Assembly: GCA_964500895.1 (NCBI GenBank)
Contig: CAZCQP010000003.1
Location: 1-64,000, forward strand
Length of the DNA: 64,000 bases
Source of the DNA: CAZCQP01 sp964500895
GTDB lineage: Bacteria; Bacillota; Clostridia; Lachnospirales; JAISER01
Direction of reading: 5' to 3'
Part shown: positions 35,492 through 45,839 of the stretch, piece by piece
Numbering within the stretch: the first letter of the stretch is position 1
Layout: the number at the start of each line of letters is the position of its first letter
Notes under the pieces: model-generated
The model's input: only the letters and a program-made list of their open reading frames with translations
Told to the model about the DNA's origin: nothing
Database searches by the model: none
Program-made: the position numbers and the translations under genes

Positions 35492-35667
35492 AGGATGGAT
35501 AGCATTTTATCAATAACGGCTATCTTTTGTTCCGTGGTGAGCTGCGACTGGTTTAACCTTCGCTCTATGACGTCTGCGTGAAACTGGCTTATGGGCTGGG
35601 CAAGGGCGTGTACATTGTTGTTATTGGTGGTATGTACGATAATGTTTTGAACATGGTTTTTTCTCAT
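35467..35667 (-). CDS. 66-residue protein, candidate excision factor of element 3
   Basis: ATG at 35667 (GGAG-type site upstream) encodes MRKNHVQNIIVHTTNNNN and a C-terminal helical part (FHADVIERRLNQSQLTTEQK and IDKMLSIL). It lies 30 bp inside the left junction of element 3 and is transcribed toward it. I do not recognise a family. Small size and junction-proximal position suggest a recombination directionality or regulatory factor, by inference. Confidence 0.5.
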   Translation of the reverse strand: MRKNHVQNIIVHTTNNNNVHALAQPISQFHADVIERRLNQSQLTTEQKIAVIDKMLSILQSQEGVK

Positions 35668-35886
35668 GCACACACTCCATTTCAAAAGCAATGTAGTGAC
35701 AATGTATGCATGCACCGATTCGTCCAATAACAAAAAGAAAACGAGAAAAAGCAGGGTTAATAAACAATGTTTTAACCAATAAAAATTAAAATTATTGTAG
35801 TCAAAGCAAGTAATTGCAACAATTAAAAATTAAAACCTTTAGGAAAATTGCACAATTATGCATTAAAGATTTATACAAAATATCTA

Positions 35887-35914
35887 TTGCATGATTTGAA
35901 AAAAATGGTATGAT
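35887..35914 (+). promoter_or_regulatory. promoter of the LacI-type regulator
   Basis: TTGCAT (35887-35892) and TATGAT (35909-35914) are 16 bp apart with TGG before the -10, an extended -10. It precedes the regulator start by about 40 bases. Confidence 0.6.
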
Positions 35915-35922
35915 TATGTTAC

Positions 35923-35940
35923 ACCGTGCTCGGACACGGT
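35923..35940. promoter_or_regulatory. candidate operator for the LacI-type regulator
   Basis: ACCGTGCTCGGACACGGT is an 18-bp interrupted palindrome (six-base perfect arms) at the expected transcription start of the regulator gene. Its position suits autorepression. Confidence 0.45.
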
Positions 35941-35954
35941 AGTGAGGTGAGTGC

Positions 35955-36983
35955 TTGAAAGTTACTATAAAACGTATTGCAGAACTGGCAGGTGTATCAA
36001 GAGGCACCGCAGACAGGGTGTTAAATGGCAGAGGGGGCGCCAGCAAAGAAACAACCGAAAAAGTGCTGCAAATTGCCCAAAGCTTAGACTATAAGCCCAA
36101 TGTAGCGGCCAAAGCGCTGGCGATGAAGCGGTACAGCAAAAAAAAGATTGGCGTGATACTCAATGCCCAGAGTAATCCGTTTTATGATGATGTGATTGAG
36201 GGCGTACATGAGCAGGCTAAACTTATTGCCGACTTAGGTTTTGAAGTGGTGGTAAAAACTGCAAAAGGTTATGATGTGCAACAACAAAGTGGGCTTATTG
36301 GCCAATTTATGGAAGATCAAATTTGCGGGCTGGCCATTTCCCCCATTAATGATATAGAGATAGCCAATAAAATTAATGAACTGGCCAACAGTGGCATTCC
36401 TGTTGTCACCGTTAACACAGACATTGAAAAGTCTAAGCGTTTGGCGTATGTGGGCAGCAATTACGAAAAGGGCGGCCGCATTGCAGCCGGTTTGTTTGGC
36501 ATGACCTGTGGGCAAACAGAAAAAATTGGCATCGTCACAGGCTCTTTAAAGGTGCTGGGGCACAATTTGCGCATAAAAGGTTTTAAATCATGCATTAACC
36601 AAGACTTTCCCCGCATATCCATTGCGGATATATATGAATGTAACGATAACGATGCGTTGGCATACCAGGTAACCAAGGAAATGCTTTTAAAAGACCAAGA
36701 CATGACGGGTGTGTTTTTCACAGCCGCAGGCACAAAAGGCGGGCTTGAAGCCGTAAGAACAGTTTGCCCCCATAAAAAATTAAAAGTGGTTACTTTCGAT
36801 TTTGTTCAGACAATTAAAGAAAACTTGCTGAACGATACCATCATGGCCACCATTTGTCAGGAACCGTATCAGCAAGGGTTTTTAAGTATTAAGGTACTTT
36901 ACGAATATATCATGTCGGGCATTTTGCCTGAAAGTGAATATATTATTACAGACACATTTGTGAAAACAAAGTATAACCTGTAA
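35955..36983 (+). CDS. LacI/GalR-family transcriptional regulator
   Basis: The 342-residue protein starts with a LacI helix-turn-helix ([20 protein letters not shown]) followed by the hinge and a periplasmic-binding-protein fold ([20 protein letters not shown]). TTG at 35955 has GAGGTG five bases upstream. It is the first gene before xylA, so it likely controls the xylose operon and itself. The effector is presumably the imported sugar or its phosphate. Confidence 0.92.
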   Translation: MKVTIKRIAELAGVSRGTADRVLNGRGGASKETTEKVLQIAQSLDYKPNVAAKALAMKRYSKKKIGVILNAQSNPFYDDVIEGVHEQAKLIADLGFEVVVKTAKGYDVQQQSGLIGQFMEDQICGLAISPINDIEIANKINELANSGIPVVTVNTDIEKSKRLAYVGSNYEKGGRIAAGLFGMTCGQTEKIGIVTGSLKVLGHNLRIKGFKSCINQDFPRISIADIYECNDNDALAYQVTKEMLLKDQDMTGVFFTAAGTKGGLEAVRTVCPHKKLKVVTFDFVQTIKENLLNDTIMATICQEPYQQGFLSIKVLYEYIMSGILPESEYIITDTFVKTKYNL

Positions 36984-37029
36984 TCAAGTAATGAAGGCTT
37001 GCTTCAACAGCAAACTAAAGGGGGATTAT

Positions 37030-38343
37030 ATGCATACTTTTTTTGAAAACATACCCGCCATCAAGTATGAGGGTAAGGACAGCACAAACCCGTTAGCATT
37101 TAAGCACTATAACCCGGAACAAATCATTATGGGCAAACCCATGAAAGAACATTTAAAGTTTGCCATGAGCTATTGGCACACCATGTGCGGCGCTGGTGGG
37201 GACCCTTTCGGCTCTCCCACGGTAGACAGAAGCTATGGGCAAGAAAACCCCATGGATATGGCCAAAGCAAAGGCAGACGCTGCCTTTGAATTTATGACCA
37301 AAATGGGCATTGAATATTTTTGTTTCCACGATGTAGACATTGCGCCGGAAGGCAACAGTTTAGAAGAATTTAAAGCCAATCTGGAAGAAATGACGGATTA
37401 TATTAAGCAGCTGATGGATAAAACCGGAATCAAATTGCTGTGGGGAACGGCAAACCTGTTTTCCCACCCACGGTATATGCATGGCGCGGGAACTTCCCCT
37501 TATGCGGATGTTTTGGCCTGCGGGGCGTTTCAAATTAAAAATGCCATAGATGCCACCATTAAGCTGGGTGGTGCAGGGTATGTTTTCTGGGGCGGCCGTG
37601 AAGGTTATGAAACCCTGTTAAACACAGACATGGGGCTGGAGCTGGACAACATGGCCCGTTTAATGAAAATGGCAGTGCAGTATGGCCGTGCACAAGGGTT
37701 TAAAGGGGATTTCTACATAGAACCAAAACCAAAGGAACCCACCAAACATCAGTATGATTTTGACACGGCCACTGTTTTGGCATTCTTGCAAAAATACGGT
37801 TTAAAAGACGATTTTAAAGTGAACATAGAAGCCAACCACGCAACCCTTGCCGGCCACACTTTCCAGCATGAGCTGGTGCTGGCCCGTGTGAATGGCATAT
37901 TCGGCTCTATTGATGCCAACCAAGGCGACTACCTGCTGGGTTGGGACACAGACCAATTCCCTACCAACGTGCATGAAACCACCTTGTGTATGCTGGAAGT
38001 TTTAAAAGCAGGGGGCTTTACCAACGGCGGCCTGAACTTTGATGCCAAGTTAAGACGGGGTTCTTTTCAGCCGGTGGACTTCTTCCACGCATACATCGGC
38101 GGGATGGATGCCTTTGCGTTGGGGCTTATCAAAGCAGCCAAGGTAATGGAAGACGGCCGTTTGAATCAATTCGTGGAAGAACGGTACAAAAGCTACCAAT
38201 CCGGCATTGGCGCCAAAATTGTGGCAGGTGAAACAACTTTAGAAGAACTGGCAGCTTATGCGGCCAACATCCCAAATCCCACAGTGCAAAGTGGCGGGCA
38301 GGAGTATTTAGAAGGCGTTCTAAACCAAGTGATTTATTCTTAA
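37030..38343 (+). CDS. xylA: xylose isomerase
   Basis: XylA converts D-xylose to D-xylulose. The 437-residue TIM barrel matches class II xylose isomerases: [12 protein letters not shown] (catalytic His), [46 protein letters not shown] and [20 protein letters not shown] with the metal ligands. ATG at 37030 has AAAGGGGGA four bases upstream. It heads the catabolic genes, followed 18 bases later by xylB. Confidence 0.97.
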   Translation: MHTFFENIPAIKYEGKDSTNPLAFKHYNPEQIIMGKPMKEHLKFAMSYWHTMCGAGGDPFGSPTVDRSYGQENPMDMAKAKADAAFEFMTKMGIEYFCFHDVDIAPEGNSLEEFKANLEEMTDYIKQLMDKTGIKLLWGTANLFSHPRYMHGAGTSPYADVLACGAFQIKNAIDATIKLGGAGYVFWGGREGYETLLNTDMGLELDNMARLMKMAVQYGRAQGFKGDFYIEPKPKEPTKHQYDFDTATVLAFLQKYGLKDDFKVNIEANHATLAGHTFQHELVLARVNGIFGSIDANQGDYLLGWDTDQFPTNVHETTLCMLEVLKAGGFTNGGLNFDAKLRRGSFQPVDFFHAYIGGMDAFALGLIKAAKVMEDGRLNQFVEERYKSYQSGIGAKIVAGETTLEELAAYAANIPNPTVQSGGQEYLEGVLNQVIYS

Positions 38344-38361
38344 ATTAAGGGTGAATGTAAA

Positions 38362-39876
38362 GTGAAATACGTCATCGGCATAGACATTGGCACATCCGGC
38401 ACAAAAACTTTGCTTGTAAGCCAAGCGGGGAAAATTGTTGCATCGGCAAGTGCAGAATACCCTTTGTACCAGCCCCAAAACGGCTGGGCAGAGCAAGACC
38501 CTAACCACTGGTGGCAGGCCACGTGCACAACCATTCAATCTGTTTTAGTCCAGTCTGGCATAATGCCTGAAGAAATTGAAGGTATTGGTTTGTCCGGGCA
38601 AATGCACGGGCTGGTTATGCTGGATGTTAATGGTGAAGTGATTCGCCATGCCATTCTTTGGTGTGACCAGCGCACCGCCCAAGAGTGCGCAGACATTAAC
38701 GGTTTGGTTGGTGAACAACGCCACGTTGAAATTGCGGCTAATCCACCCCTTACGGGTTTTACATCCCCTAAAATATTGTGGGTGCGCAAGCACGAACCAG
38801 AGCACTATGCCAAATGCCATAAAATATTGCTGCCAAAAGATTACATCCGCTATAAGCTGACCGGGGAATTTGCCACGGAAGTGTCGGATGCTTCGGGCAT
38901 GGGGCTGCTGGATGTGAAGGGCCGTTGCTGGTCTGAAGAAATATTGGAAAAGTTGGACATAAACATCAACCTGCTGGGTAAGATGCATGAGTCTGTGGAA
39001 ATTACCGGCCGGGTGACCCAACAAGCTTCCCAACAAACCGGCCTTGCAGAAGGCACGTTGGTGGCAGGTGGGGCTGGCGATAATGCAGCCGCAGCTGTAG
39101 GCACCGGCATTGTAAAAGATGGAAGGGCCTTTACGACCATTGGCACTTCCGGGGTGGTATATGCCCACACCTCCACACCCGTCATCGAATCAAAGGGGCG
39201 GATACATACGTTTTGTTCAGCTGTGCCCGGGGAATGGCATGTGATGGGCGTCACCCAAGGGGCAGGCCTTTCCCTTCGCTGGTTGCGGGACACGGTGTGT
39301 ACGGAGGAAGCGGCGGAAGCCAACATGCAGGGCACCGACCCATACGATGTGATGGCTAAAGAAGCAGAAACGGCACCCATTGGTGCTGAAAGTCTGGTGT
39401 TTCTGCCCTACTTAATGGGCGAGCGCACCCCCCATTTAAACCCCAACGCAAGGGGCGTGTTTTTCGGCTTGTCCCCCGTACATCATAGAAGCCACATGAT
39501 TCGCAGCGTTATGGAAGGGGTTAGCTATTCACTGATGGACTGCCTGGCCTTGCTCAAAGAAATGGACATTGTCTGCAACGACATGACCATTTGCGGTGGG
39601 GGAGGGCGTAGCGCCTTCTGGTGCCAAATGCTGGCAGATATTTTTGGCAGCCCGGTGAAAACACTGCAAAGCGCAGAAGGCCCGGCTTTAGGTGTGGCCA
39701 TTCTGGCAGGGGTTGGCGCCGGTTGGTTTCAAACCGTGGAAGAAGGTTGCCAACAGTTTTTGGCTACGAAAAAAAGCTATGAACCCCAAAACGAAAACAA
39801 ACCGGCTTACGATAAGTATTATGACATTTATAAAAACCTTTACAAAGATTTGGCCACACGGTTTAACGATTTGTAA
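38362..39876 (+). CDS. xylB: xylulokinase
   Basis: XylB phosphorylates D-xylulose. The 504-residue FGGY-family kinase starts MKYVIGIDIGTSGTKTLLVS, has GLSGQMHGLVMLD and ILWCDQRT, and a C-terminal ATP-binding region (VCNDMTICGGGGRSAFWCQM). The start is GTG with GGGTGA upstream. Together with xylA it forms the isomerase pathway into the pentose phosphate route. Confidence 0.96.
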   Translation: MKYVIGIDIGTSGTKTLLVSQAGKIVASASAEYPLYQPQNGWAEQDPNHWWQATCTTIQSVLVQSGIMPEEIEGIGLSGQMHGLVMLDVNGEVIRHAILWCDQRTAQECADINGLVGEQRHVEIAANPPLTGFTSPKILWVRKHEPEHYAKCHKILLPKDYIRYKLTGEFATEVSDASGMGLLDVKGRCWSEEILEKLDININLLGKMHESVEITGRVTQQASQQTGLAEGTLVAGGAGDNAAAAVGTGIVKDGRAFTTIGTSGVVYAHTSTPVIESKGRIHTFCSAVPGEWHVMGVTQGAGLSLRWLRDTVCTEEAAEANMQGTDPYDVMAKEAETAPIGAESLVFLPYLMGERTPHLNPNARGVFFGLSPVHHRSHMIRSVMEGVSYSLMDCLALLKEMDIVCNDMTICGGGGRSAFWCQMLADIFGSPVKTLQSAEGPALGVAILAGVGAGWFQTVEEGCQQFLATKKSYEPQNENKPAYDKYYDIYKNLYKDLATRFNDL

Positions 39877-39925
39877 TTAAAGACGCAACCACGATCAAAC
39901 TTCATATTTTAAGGAGGTTTATGCC

Positions 39926-40918
39926 ATGGGAAAAAGACTTGTTACATTATGCACATGCCAGTGGGCAGATTTGCCTTTGGAGGAGCTGTGCCAGTTGGCA
40001 GTACAAATGGGCTATGACGGCCTGGAACTGGCTTGCTGGGGCAACGGTGTAGATTTGGACAAAGCCGCCGCAGACGACGGCTATGTAGCTGAAGTTTTAA
40101 ACACCCTTAAAAAGTATAACCTGCAATGCAAGGCACTGGCCACCCACATCATTGGCCAATGCGTGGGGGATGCCCCAGACGTGCGCTTGAACAACTTTGC
40201 CCCCCCTCAACTGGCCGATAAGCCGGAAGAAATTCGGCAATGGGGCATTGAGACTATGAAAAAAGCCGCCATTGTGGCTAAGAAAATGGGTGTTAAAGTC
40301 ATTACAGGCTTTACCGGTTCCCCCATCTGGAAGTTTGTATACTCCTTCCCACAAACCACAGAGCAAATGGTGGAAGAAGGTTTTGACGAAATTGTACGGT
40401 TGTGGACGCCCATTTTGGAAGTGTTCAAAGAAAATGATGTGAAATTTGCTTTGGAAGTGCACCCGGGGGAAATTGCTTTTGATTATTACTCCACCCAAAA
40501 ACTACTGAAAAAGTTTGAGGGCGTTGAAGCATTTGGGCTGAACTTTGACCCCAGCCATCTGCTGTGGCAAGGCATTAAGCCAGAGCTTTTCCTGCGGGAT
40601 TTCATGCACAAAGTATACCATGTACATATGAAAGACGTGGCCGTAACGCTGGACGGCAGAAGCGGCATTTTAGGTTCCCACATTGATTTTGGCGACTTGC
40701 GCCGTGGCTGGAACTTCCGTTCTTTAGGCCATGGGGATGTAAACTTTGAAGAAATTATCCGTACACTCAATGCTGCCGGTTACGACGGCCCGCTTTCCGT
40801 GGAATGGGAAGACAGCGGCATGGACCGCATTGAAGGGGCAACAGAAGCTGCTGCATTTGTGAAGAAAATTGACTTTAAAGCTTCCGATTTTAAGTTTGAC
40901 GATGCCATTGCAAACTAA
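39926..40918 (+). CDS. sugar phosphate isomerase/epimerase (xylose isomerase-like TIM barrel)
   Basis: The 330-residue protein belongs to the AP-endonuclease-2-like TIM barrel family. It has MGYDGLELACWGNGVDLDKA near the N-terminus, KFALEVHPGEIAFD with Glu/His ligands, FGLNFDPSHLLWQG, HVHMKDV, and SLGHGDVNFEEIIRTL near the C-terminus. GGAGG lies eight bases upstream of the ATG. It sits between xylB and an oxidoreductase. The exact substrate is unknown; the pair suggests handling of another sugar or sugar acid feeding the xylose route. Confidence 0.85.
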   Translation: MGKRLVTLCTCQWADLPLEELCQLAVQMGYDGLELACWGNGVDLDKAAADDGYVAEVLNTLKKYNLQCKALATHIIGQCVGDAPDVRLNNFAPPQLADKPEEIRQWGIETMKKAAIVAKKMGVKVITGFTGSPIWKFVYSFPQTTEQMVEEGFDEIVRLWTPILEVFKENDVKFALEVHPGEIAFDYYSTQKLLKKFEGVEAFGLNFDPSHLLWQGIKPELFLRDFMHKVYHVHMKDVAVTLDGRSGILGSHIDFGDLRRGWNFRSLGHGDVNFEEIIRTLNAAGYDGPLSVEWEDSGMDRIEGATEAAAFVKKIDFKASDFKFDDAIAN

Positions 40919-40945
40919 TTTGAAACAATGGAAGGAGGATTGTGC

Positions 40946-42094
40946 ATGAAACGTGTGACATACGGCATGGTGGGCGGGCATCTTCATGCCTTTATCGGTG
41001 AGGTACACCGCAAAGCTTTAAATTATGACAACCGAGCCCGTTTGGTTGCCGGATGCTTTAGCTCCGATGCTGAAAAGAACAATGAAACCGGCCAGGCCTA
41101 CAGCTTAGAGGACGGCCGGGTTTATGCAAGCTACGCCGATATGGCAGAAAAAGAAAGTGCACGTGAAGACGGCATTAACTTTGTTATCATCACCACGCCA
41201 AATCATTTGCATTATGCGGTGTCTAAGGCGTTTCTGGAAAAAGGCATTCATGTGGTGTGCGAAAAGCCTTTGTGCTTTGAAGTGGCGCAAGCCCAGGAAC
41301 TGGTGGAGCTGGCAGAAAAGAAAAACCTGCTCTTTGCCGTTACATATTCATACACCGGCTACACCATGATTAAAGTTATGAAAGAAATGATTGCAAACGG
41401 GGCCATTGGCAATGTGGTGTCTGTAAATGGCGAATACATTCAGGAATGGCTCATTGACAACCTTTCCCCGGAACAACCAGGCACAGCAAAACTTTCTGTG
41501 TGGCGTACAGACCCTCAATATTCCGGCGTATCCAATTGCGTGGGGGATATTGGCACCCACATTGAAAACATGATTCACTATTTAACAGGTTTAAATATCA
41601 AGCGTTTGGCCGCTACCGTTAACCGTTTTGGGCACCCGCTGGACTTAAACGCCAACATGCTCATCGAATACGACAACGGGGTGAACGGTGCATACTGGTG
41701 TTCCCAAATTGCAGCCGGTAAGTTGAACGGGTTTAAAGTGCGTATTTATGGGGATTTAGGGGCACTGGAATGGGAACAACACTTCCCAGACTACGTTCAG
41801 TATACGCCAAAAGGCAAACCCACCCAAACCCTTTCCAGAGGCACAGGTTATATCACGGAACAAGCGGGCGGATACAGCCGCATCCCCTCCGGCCACCCTG
41901 AAGGGCTGTATGTGGCGTTTGCTAACATGTACAAAAACATCATCAGTGCGGTGTTAAAGCTGAAAGAAGGCCAGCAGCTTACCGAAGCAGATATGGATTT
42001 TGCAACGGTGAAGGACGGCTTAAATGGTGTGAAATTTGTGCATGCCGTGATGGAAAGCGCAGAAAAAGGCGCTTGCTGGGTTGATGTAAACTGA
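40946..42094 (+). CDS. Gfo/Idh/MocA-family oxidoreductase
   Basis: The 382-residue protein has an N-terminal Rossmann fold (TYGMVGGHLHAFIGEVHRKA), the NFVIITTPNHLHYAVSKAFL strand-helix and the conserved CEKPLC motif with catalytic Lys. The C-terminal domain contains GDIGTHIENMIHYLTG with the His of the active site. GGAGG precedes the ATG at 40946. It probably oxidises or reduces a sugar, working with the adjacent TIM-barrel isomerase. Confidence 0.88.
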   Translation: MKRVTYGMVGGHLHAFIGEVHRKALNYDNRARLVAGCFSSDAEKNNETGQAYSLEDGRVYASYADMAEKESAREDGINFVIITTPNHLHYAVSKAFLEKGIHVVCEKPLCFEVAQAQELVELAEKKNLLFAVTYSYTGYTMIKVMKEMIANGAIGNVVSVNGEYIQEWLIDNLSPEQPGTAKLSVWRTDPQYSGVSNCVGDIGTHIENMIHYLTGLNIKRLAATVNRFGHPLDLNANMLIEYDNGVNGAYWCSQIAAGKLNGFKVRIYGDLGALEWEQHFPDYVQYTPKGKPTQTLSRGTGYITEQAGGYSRIPSGHPEGLYVAFANMYKNIISAVLKLKEGQQLTEADMDFATVKDGLNGVKFVHAVMESAEKGACWVDVN

Positions 42095-42157
42095 GCATAG
42101 ATGGTTTATGCAAGGTTTATATATGTACTGAAAATATAAAAAAATGGAGGTCAAAGT

Positions 42158-43234
42158 ATGAAAAAAGCAATTGCATTAGGGCTTGCGCTGGTAATGTCTA
42201 CCGCACTCCTGTTCACCGGATGCAGTTCTTCCACACCGGCTCCGTCTCCGGAAGCGCCTGCCGCTGAAGAACCGGCAGCCGAAACACTAGCTGTGCAAGA
42301 AGCACCCGCAGCAGACGGGGAAATTTCCATTCTCATTCCAGGTGCCACCCACGGTTGGCCGGTAGGCGTGTTGTACTACGCCAATGAGAAGCAAAAAGAG
42401 CTGGAAACATTAGGCCAAAAAGCGGTTGTATACACAGCAGACACCGCACAAGCCCAGATTGAGAAACTGGAAGACTTGATGACCCGTTCCGACATTAAAG
42501 GCGTGATGATTTTACCTTTTGATAACAGCGTGGTCAACGCCGTTAAAGGCATGGAAGGCAAAGTACCTTTCGTTATGTTCGACCGTATTCTTGAAGGCGT
42601 CAATTCCAACGCCAACGTAATGGGCGACAACTTCGGCATTGGGTACGAAACCGCCAAGATTTTCCTTGAAAAAGGGCTGCAAAAAACCGACAAAATTTTA
42701 GAAATGCCTGGCGACAACTCCAGCGTTCCTGAAATGCGTTCCAATGGCTTTAGAGAAGGCTTGAAAACACAAGGCGGCTGGACGGACGAAGAACTGAACG
42801 CTGCTATCTTCAAAACCGACTTCACTGGTTGGAGCCGTGACAATTCCAAAACCTTGTTCGAGGGCTTCGTAGGCTCTAAAACACAAGAAGAACTTGATCA
42901 ATACAAGTTTATCTTCACCCATGACGATGAAATCGCCATTGGTATCTTCAACGCTATTCAAGCAGGCAACCTGGGCAAAAACATTGACAAAGTTGAAGTT
43001 TTAGCCGCTTCTGCCGGTAACCAAGAAATGTACAACATTCTGAATGATGGCACCTATGCCGACCAGTTCTATCTGTTCTCTCTCACCTACCCGCCATACA
43101 TGGTGCAAGACGCCATTGACGTGTTGGTGCAAGTGTTGAACGGCGAAACGGTTGACAAAGAAATTGTTATCCCTGTTAAAAAAGTGGATAGCACCAATGC
43201 CAAAGACTACTTAAATCCTGATTCACCTTATTAA
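42158..43234 (+). CDS. sugar ABC transporter substrate-binding lipoprotein
   Basis: The 358-residue protein has a signal peptide (MKKAIALGLALVMSTALL) and lipobox LFTGC, with the lipidated Cys at residue 22. A Pro/Ala/Glu-rich linker and a periplasmic-binding type I fold (ISILIPGATHGWPVGVLYYA, TADTAQAQIEKLEDLM) follow. It captures the sugar outside the membrane for the ATPase and permease encoded next. Xylose is the likely ligand from the operon (XylF-like). GGAGG lies upstream. Confidence 0.92.
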   Translation: MKKAIALGLALVMSTALLFTGCSSSTPAPSPEAPAAEEPAAETLAVQEAPAADGEISILIPGATHGWPVGVLYYANEKQKELETLGQKAVVYTADTAQAQIEKLEDLMTRSDIKGVMILPFDNSVVNAVKGMEGKVPFVMFDRILEGVNSNANVMGDNFGIGYETAKIFLEKGLQKTDKILEMPGDNSSVPEMRSNGFREGLKTQGGWTDEELNAAIFKTDFTGWSRDNSKTLFEGFVGSKTQEELDQYKFIFTHDDEIAIGIFNAIQAGNLGKNIDKVEVLAASAGNQEMYNILNDGTYADQFYLFSLTYPPYMVQDAIDVLVQVLNGETVDKEIVIPVKKVDSTNAKDYLNPDSPY

Positions 43235-43246
43235 TCCGTTTCCTCT

Positions 43247-43287
43247 AGCAAAGGCTGTATGATGCAGTGCTTTATACAGCCTTTGCT
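43247..43287 (+). promoter_or_regulatory. mRNA stem-loop between binding protein and ATPase genes
   Basis: AGCAAAGGCTGTAT and ATACAGCCTTTGCT form a perfect 14-bp stem without a T-run. Such stems after binding-protein genes commonly protect the upstream mRNA or partly terminate, giving excess binding protein over ATPase. Confidence 0.75.
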
Positions 43288-43318
43288 TATAAAGTTTGCG
43301 AATAAGCGGGGGTCAAAC

Positions 43319-44833
43319 ATGCAGTTATTGGAAATGACAAACATAAGCAAGTCGTTTTTTGGTGTTAAGGTATTAAACAATGTGACCCTCACAGTAGGCG
43401 AGGGCGAAACCCATGCCCTGCTGGGCGAAAACGGCGCAGGGAAATCCACGCTGATGAACATTCTTGGCGGCGTTCACGAACGAGACAGCGGGGAAATTGT
43501 GCTTAACGGCAAAAAGATTGATAAAATCACCACCAAAACCGCTTCAGAGCTGGGCATTGCATTTGTACACCAGGAATTGAACCTTTTTAATGATCTAACC
43601 GTTTTTGAAAACATTTTTTTAAGAGAAGAAATTGTTAACCGCTTTGGAAAAGTGATGAACAAGGAAATGATTCAGTCTGTGGCGGTGCTTTTTGACGACC
43701 TGGGCGTGGAGATAGACCCTACAGTCATGGTGAGTGAATTGGACACTGCCCAAAAGCAGCTACTGGAAATTGCCAAAGCTTTGCGCAAAGACGCCAACAT
43801 TTTCATTATGGACGAGCCAACAACTGCCTTGGGTAATGCTGAAATTGAAAAATTATTTGCTATCATTAACCGGCTGAAAGCAAAAGGGAAATCTTTTATC
43901 TTTATTTCCCATAAAATGCCAGAAATATTTACAATTGCCGATAAGTACACGGTGCTTAGAAACGGCAACTATGTGGGCTCTGGCCTTATTTCTGAAACCA
44001 CGCCGGAAGCCGTTACCAAATTAATGGTGGGTGAATCCTACGATAACAGTGACGTGTACAAGGAAAGGAAATTAACGGAACCTGTGTTGGAGCTTGAAAA
44101 CTTTACCGGCACCGGTTTTACAGATATAAATTTAAAAATTTACAAGGGTGAAATATTTAGTTTAACCGGGTTGCATGGGGCAGGGTGCAGTGAACTGTTG
44201 CAGTGTATGTTTGGCATAACACAGCCCACATCGGGCACCATGAAGGTGGCCGGAAAGGTTTACAATTGCAGCGGCATTCACCATGCCATGAAAAATAAAA
44301 TTGCCATGCTGCCCTCTAACCGCAAAGAAAACTCTATTATTCCAGACATGAACTTGCTGGAAAATGCATACATATCCGAACATACGTTAAGCAGCGCAAA
44401 ACAACATATATTCAAAAAAAATGAAGTCAGTAAATATAACCATCTAAGCAAAATGCTCAACATTAAAGCCAATAACCACAATGACCTGATTGTTAGCCTA
44501 AGCGGTGGAAACCAGCAAAAAGTTGTTTTGGCCAAATGGCTGAACACCCAGGCGGACATCTTTTTGTTCGACAACCCCACCCAAGGTATTGACGTTGGAG
44601 CCAAAAATGAAATTTATAAGCTGATTGTAGAGCTATCCAATCAAGGAAAGACCGTCATTGTGAATACGTTAGAAATATCTGAAATACAAAAAATATCAGA
44701 CAGATGCGCAGTGTTTTACCATTCACATTTGCAAGTGGTGTTGGACAGGCAAAATATTAACGAGAAAACGGTGATGCTTTATGCCACAAATGCAGTCAGT
44801 ATTTCGGAGGGTGACTATGAACAAGCAGAATAA
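43319..44833 (+). CDS. sugar ABC transporter ATPase (double domain)
   Basis: The 504-residue protein has two ATPase domains as in XylG/RbsA/MglA. The first has Walker A GENGAGKST, and Walker B IFIMDEPTTA. The second has GLHGAGCSE in place of Walker A (no Lys), a normal signature LSGGNQQK and FLFDNPTQGID with Asn in place of the catalytic Glu, so only the first domain can be expected to hydrolyse ATP normally. ATG at 43319 follows GGGGGT. It overlaps the permease start by 17 bp. Confidence 0.92.
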   Translation: MQLLEMTNISKSFFGVKVLNNVTLTVGEGETHALLGENGAGKSTLMNILGGVHERDSGEIVLNGKKIDKITTKTASELGIAFVHQELNLFNDLTVFENIFLREEIVNRFGKVMNKEMIQSVAVLFDDLGVEIDPTVMVSELDTAQKQLLEIAKALRKDANIFIMDEPTTALGNAEIEKLFAIINRLKAKGKSFIFISHKMPEIFTIADKYTVLRNGNYVGSGLISETTPEAVTKLMVGESYDNSDVYKERKLTEPVLELENFTGTGFTDINLKIYKGEIFSLTGLHGAGCSELLQCMFGITQPTSGTMKVAGKVYNCSGIHHAMKNKIAMLPSNRKENSIIPDMNLLENAYISEHTLSSAKQHIFKKNEVSKYNHLSKMLNIKANNHNDLIVSLSGGNQQKVVLAKWLNTQADIFLFDNPTQGIDVGAKNEIYKLIVELSNQGKTVIVNTLEISEIQKISDRCAVFYHSHLQVVLDRQNINEKTVMLYATNAVSISEGDYEQAE

Positions 44834-45809
44834 CGCTCAAAAAGAATCCATTTTAAAATGGCTGTGGTTTAATTTTAACTATGTTATCATTTTCTTTGTT
44901 ATTTTTATTGCCTACTTAATTGTGAACGGCAAAGCCACCAACTGGGCAGCCATTACAAACATTATGCGCCACAGCTCCATCATTGGCATTGTGGCGTTGG
45001 CCATGGGGCTTATCATTCTTATCGGCAACATTGATTTGTCTGTAGGGTCAACGGTGGCATTAGTGGGCGGGTTTTCGGTGCTGGTGTTTAATGCTACGGG
45101 CAGCCTGGCACTGACCATTGTTTTCGGCATAGCGGCAGGTGGTGTTGCAGGGCTTATAAACGGTCTTTTAATTGGTAAGATTCGTATGCCTGCCTTCATC
45201 GCCACTCTGGCTACCATGATGATGTACCGTTCAGTTTCCCAGTATTATTTAAGCAATACGGGTGTGGCCATGTATAAAATAGATGCCAATGCCGCCCAAT
45301 ATGATGCATTTTTTGCCTTGGGTAACGGCAATCAGTTTACCATTCCCATTTTAACCATCATTTTTATTGTCATTGCCTGCATATTAATTTATGTAACAAC
45401 CTCCACCAAATTCGGCAAAACGTTGTACGCCATTGGTAGCAACGAAAAAGCCGCCAAATTAAGCGGTATTAACACCGAACGGGTTCGGGTGGTTGTATAC
45501 GTAATAGCAGGGGCATTGGTTGGTTTGGCAGCGGTTATGTTTGCGGGGCAAAACGGAACCATCACCCCGTCTTCTGCGGGCAAAAACTATGAGCTTTATG
45601 CCATTGCGGCGGTAGTGATTGGTGGCCTTGAAATGTCTGGCGGCCGGGGCAAAATAATGGGCGTTATATTCGGTATGCTTACGTTTACAGTTATTGATAA
45701 AATCATTCTGTCCTTGGGGTATAACCCCCTCATTAATGATACCATCAAAGGGGCTATTCTGCTTATTGCCATTATGCTGCAATTGCTGCAAAGCAGAAGG
45801 AAAGCCTAG
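44817..45809 (+). CDS. sugar ABC transporter permease
   Basis: The 330-residue membrane protein has about nine or ten helices and the BPD_transp_2 signatures IGNIDLSVGSTVALVGG, LIGKIRMPAFIATLATMMMY and IGGLEMSGGRGKIMGVIFG. ATG at 44817 has GGAGGGTGACT upstream and lies inside the ATPase gene's 3' end. It completes a XylFGH-type importer for the xylA/xylB pathway. A terminator follows. Confidence 0.92.
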   Translation: MNKQNNAQKESILKWLWFNFNYVIIFFVIFIAYLIVNGKATNWAAITNIMRHSSIIGIVALAMGLIILIGNIDLSVGSTVALVGGFSVLVFNATGSLALTIVFGIAAGGVAGLINGLLIGKIRMPAFIATLATMMMYRSVSQYYLSNTGVAMYKIDANAAQYDAFFALGNGNQFTIPILTIIFIVIACILIYVTTSTKFGKTLYAIGSNEKAAKLSGINTERVRVVVYVIAGALVGLAAVMFAGQNGTITPSSAGKNYELYAIAAVVIGGLEMSGGRGKIMGVIFGMLTFTVIDKIILSLGYNPLINDTIKGAILLIAIMLQLLQSRRKA

Positions 45810-45839
45810 TACCTACAAAAGCTTAATCCATACAAAAGC

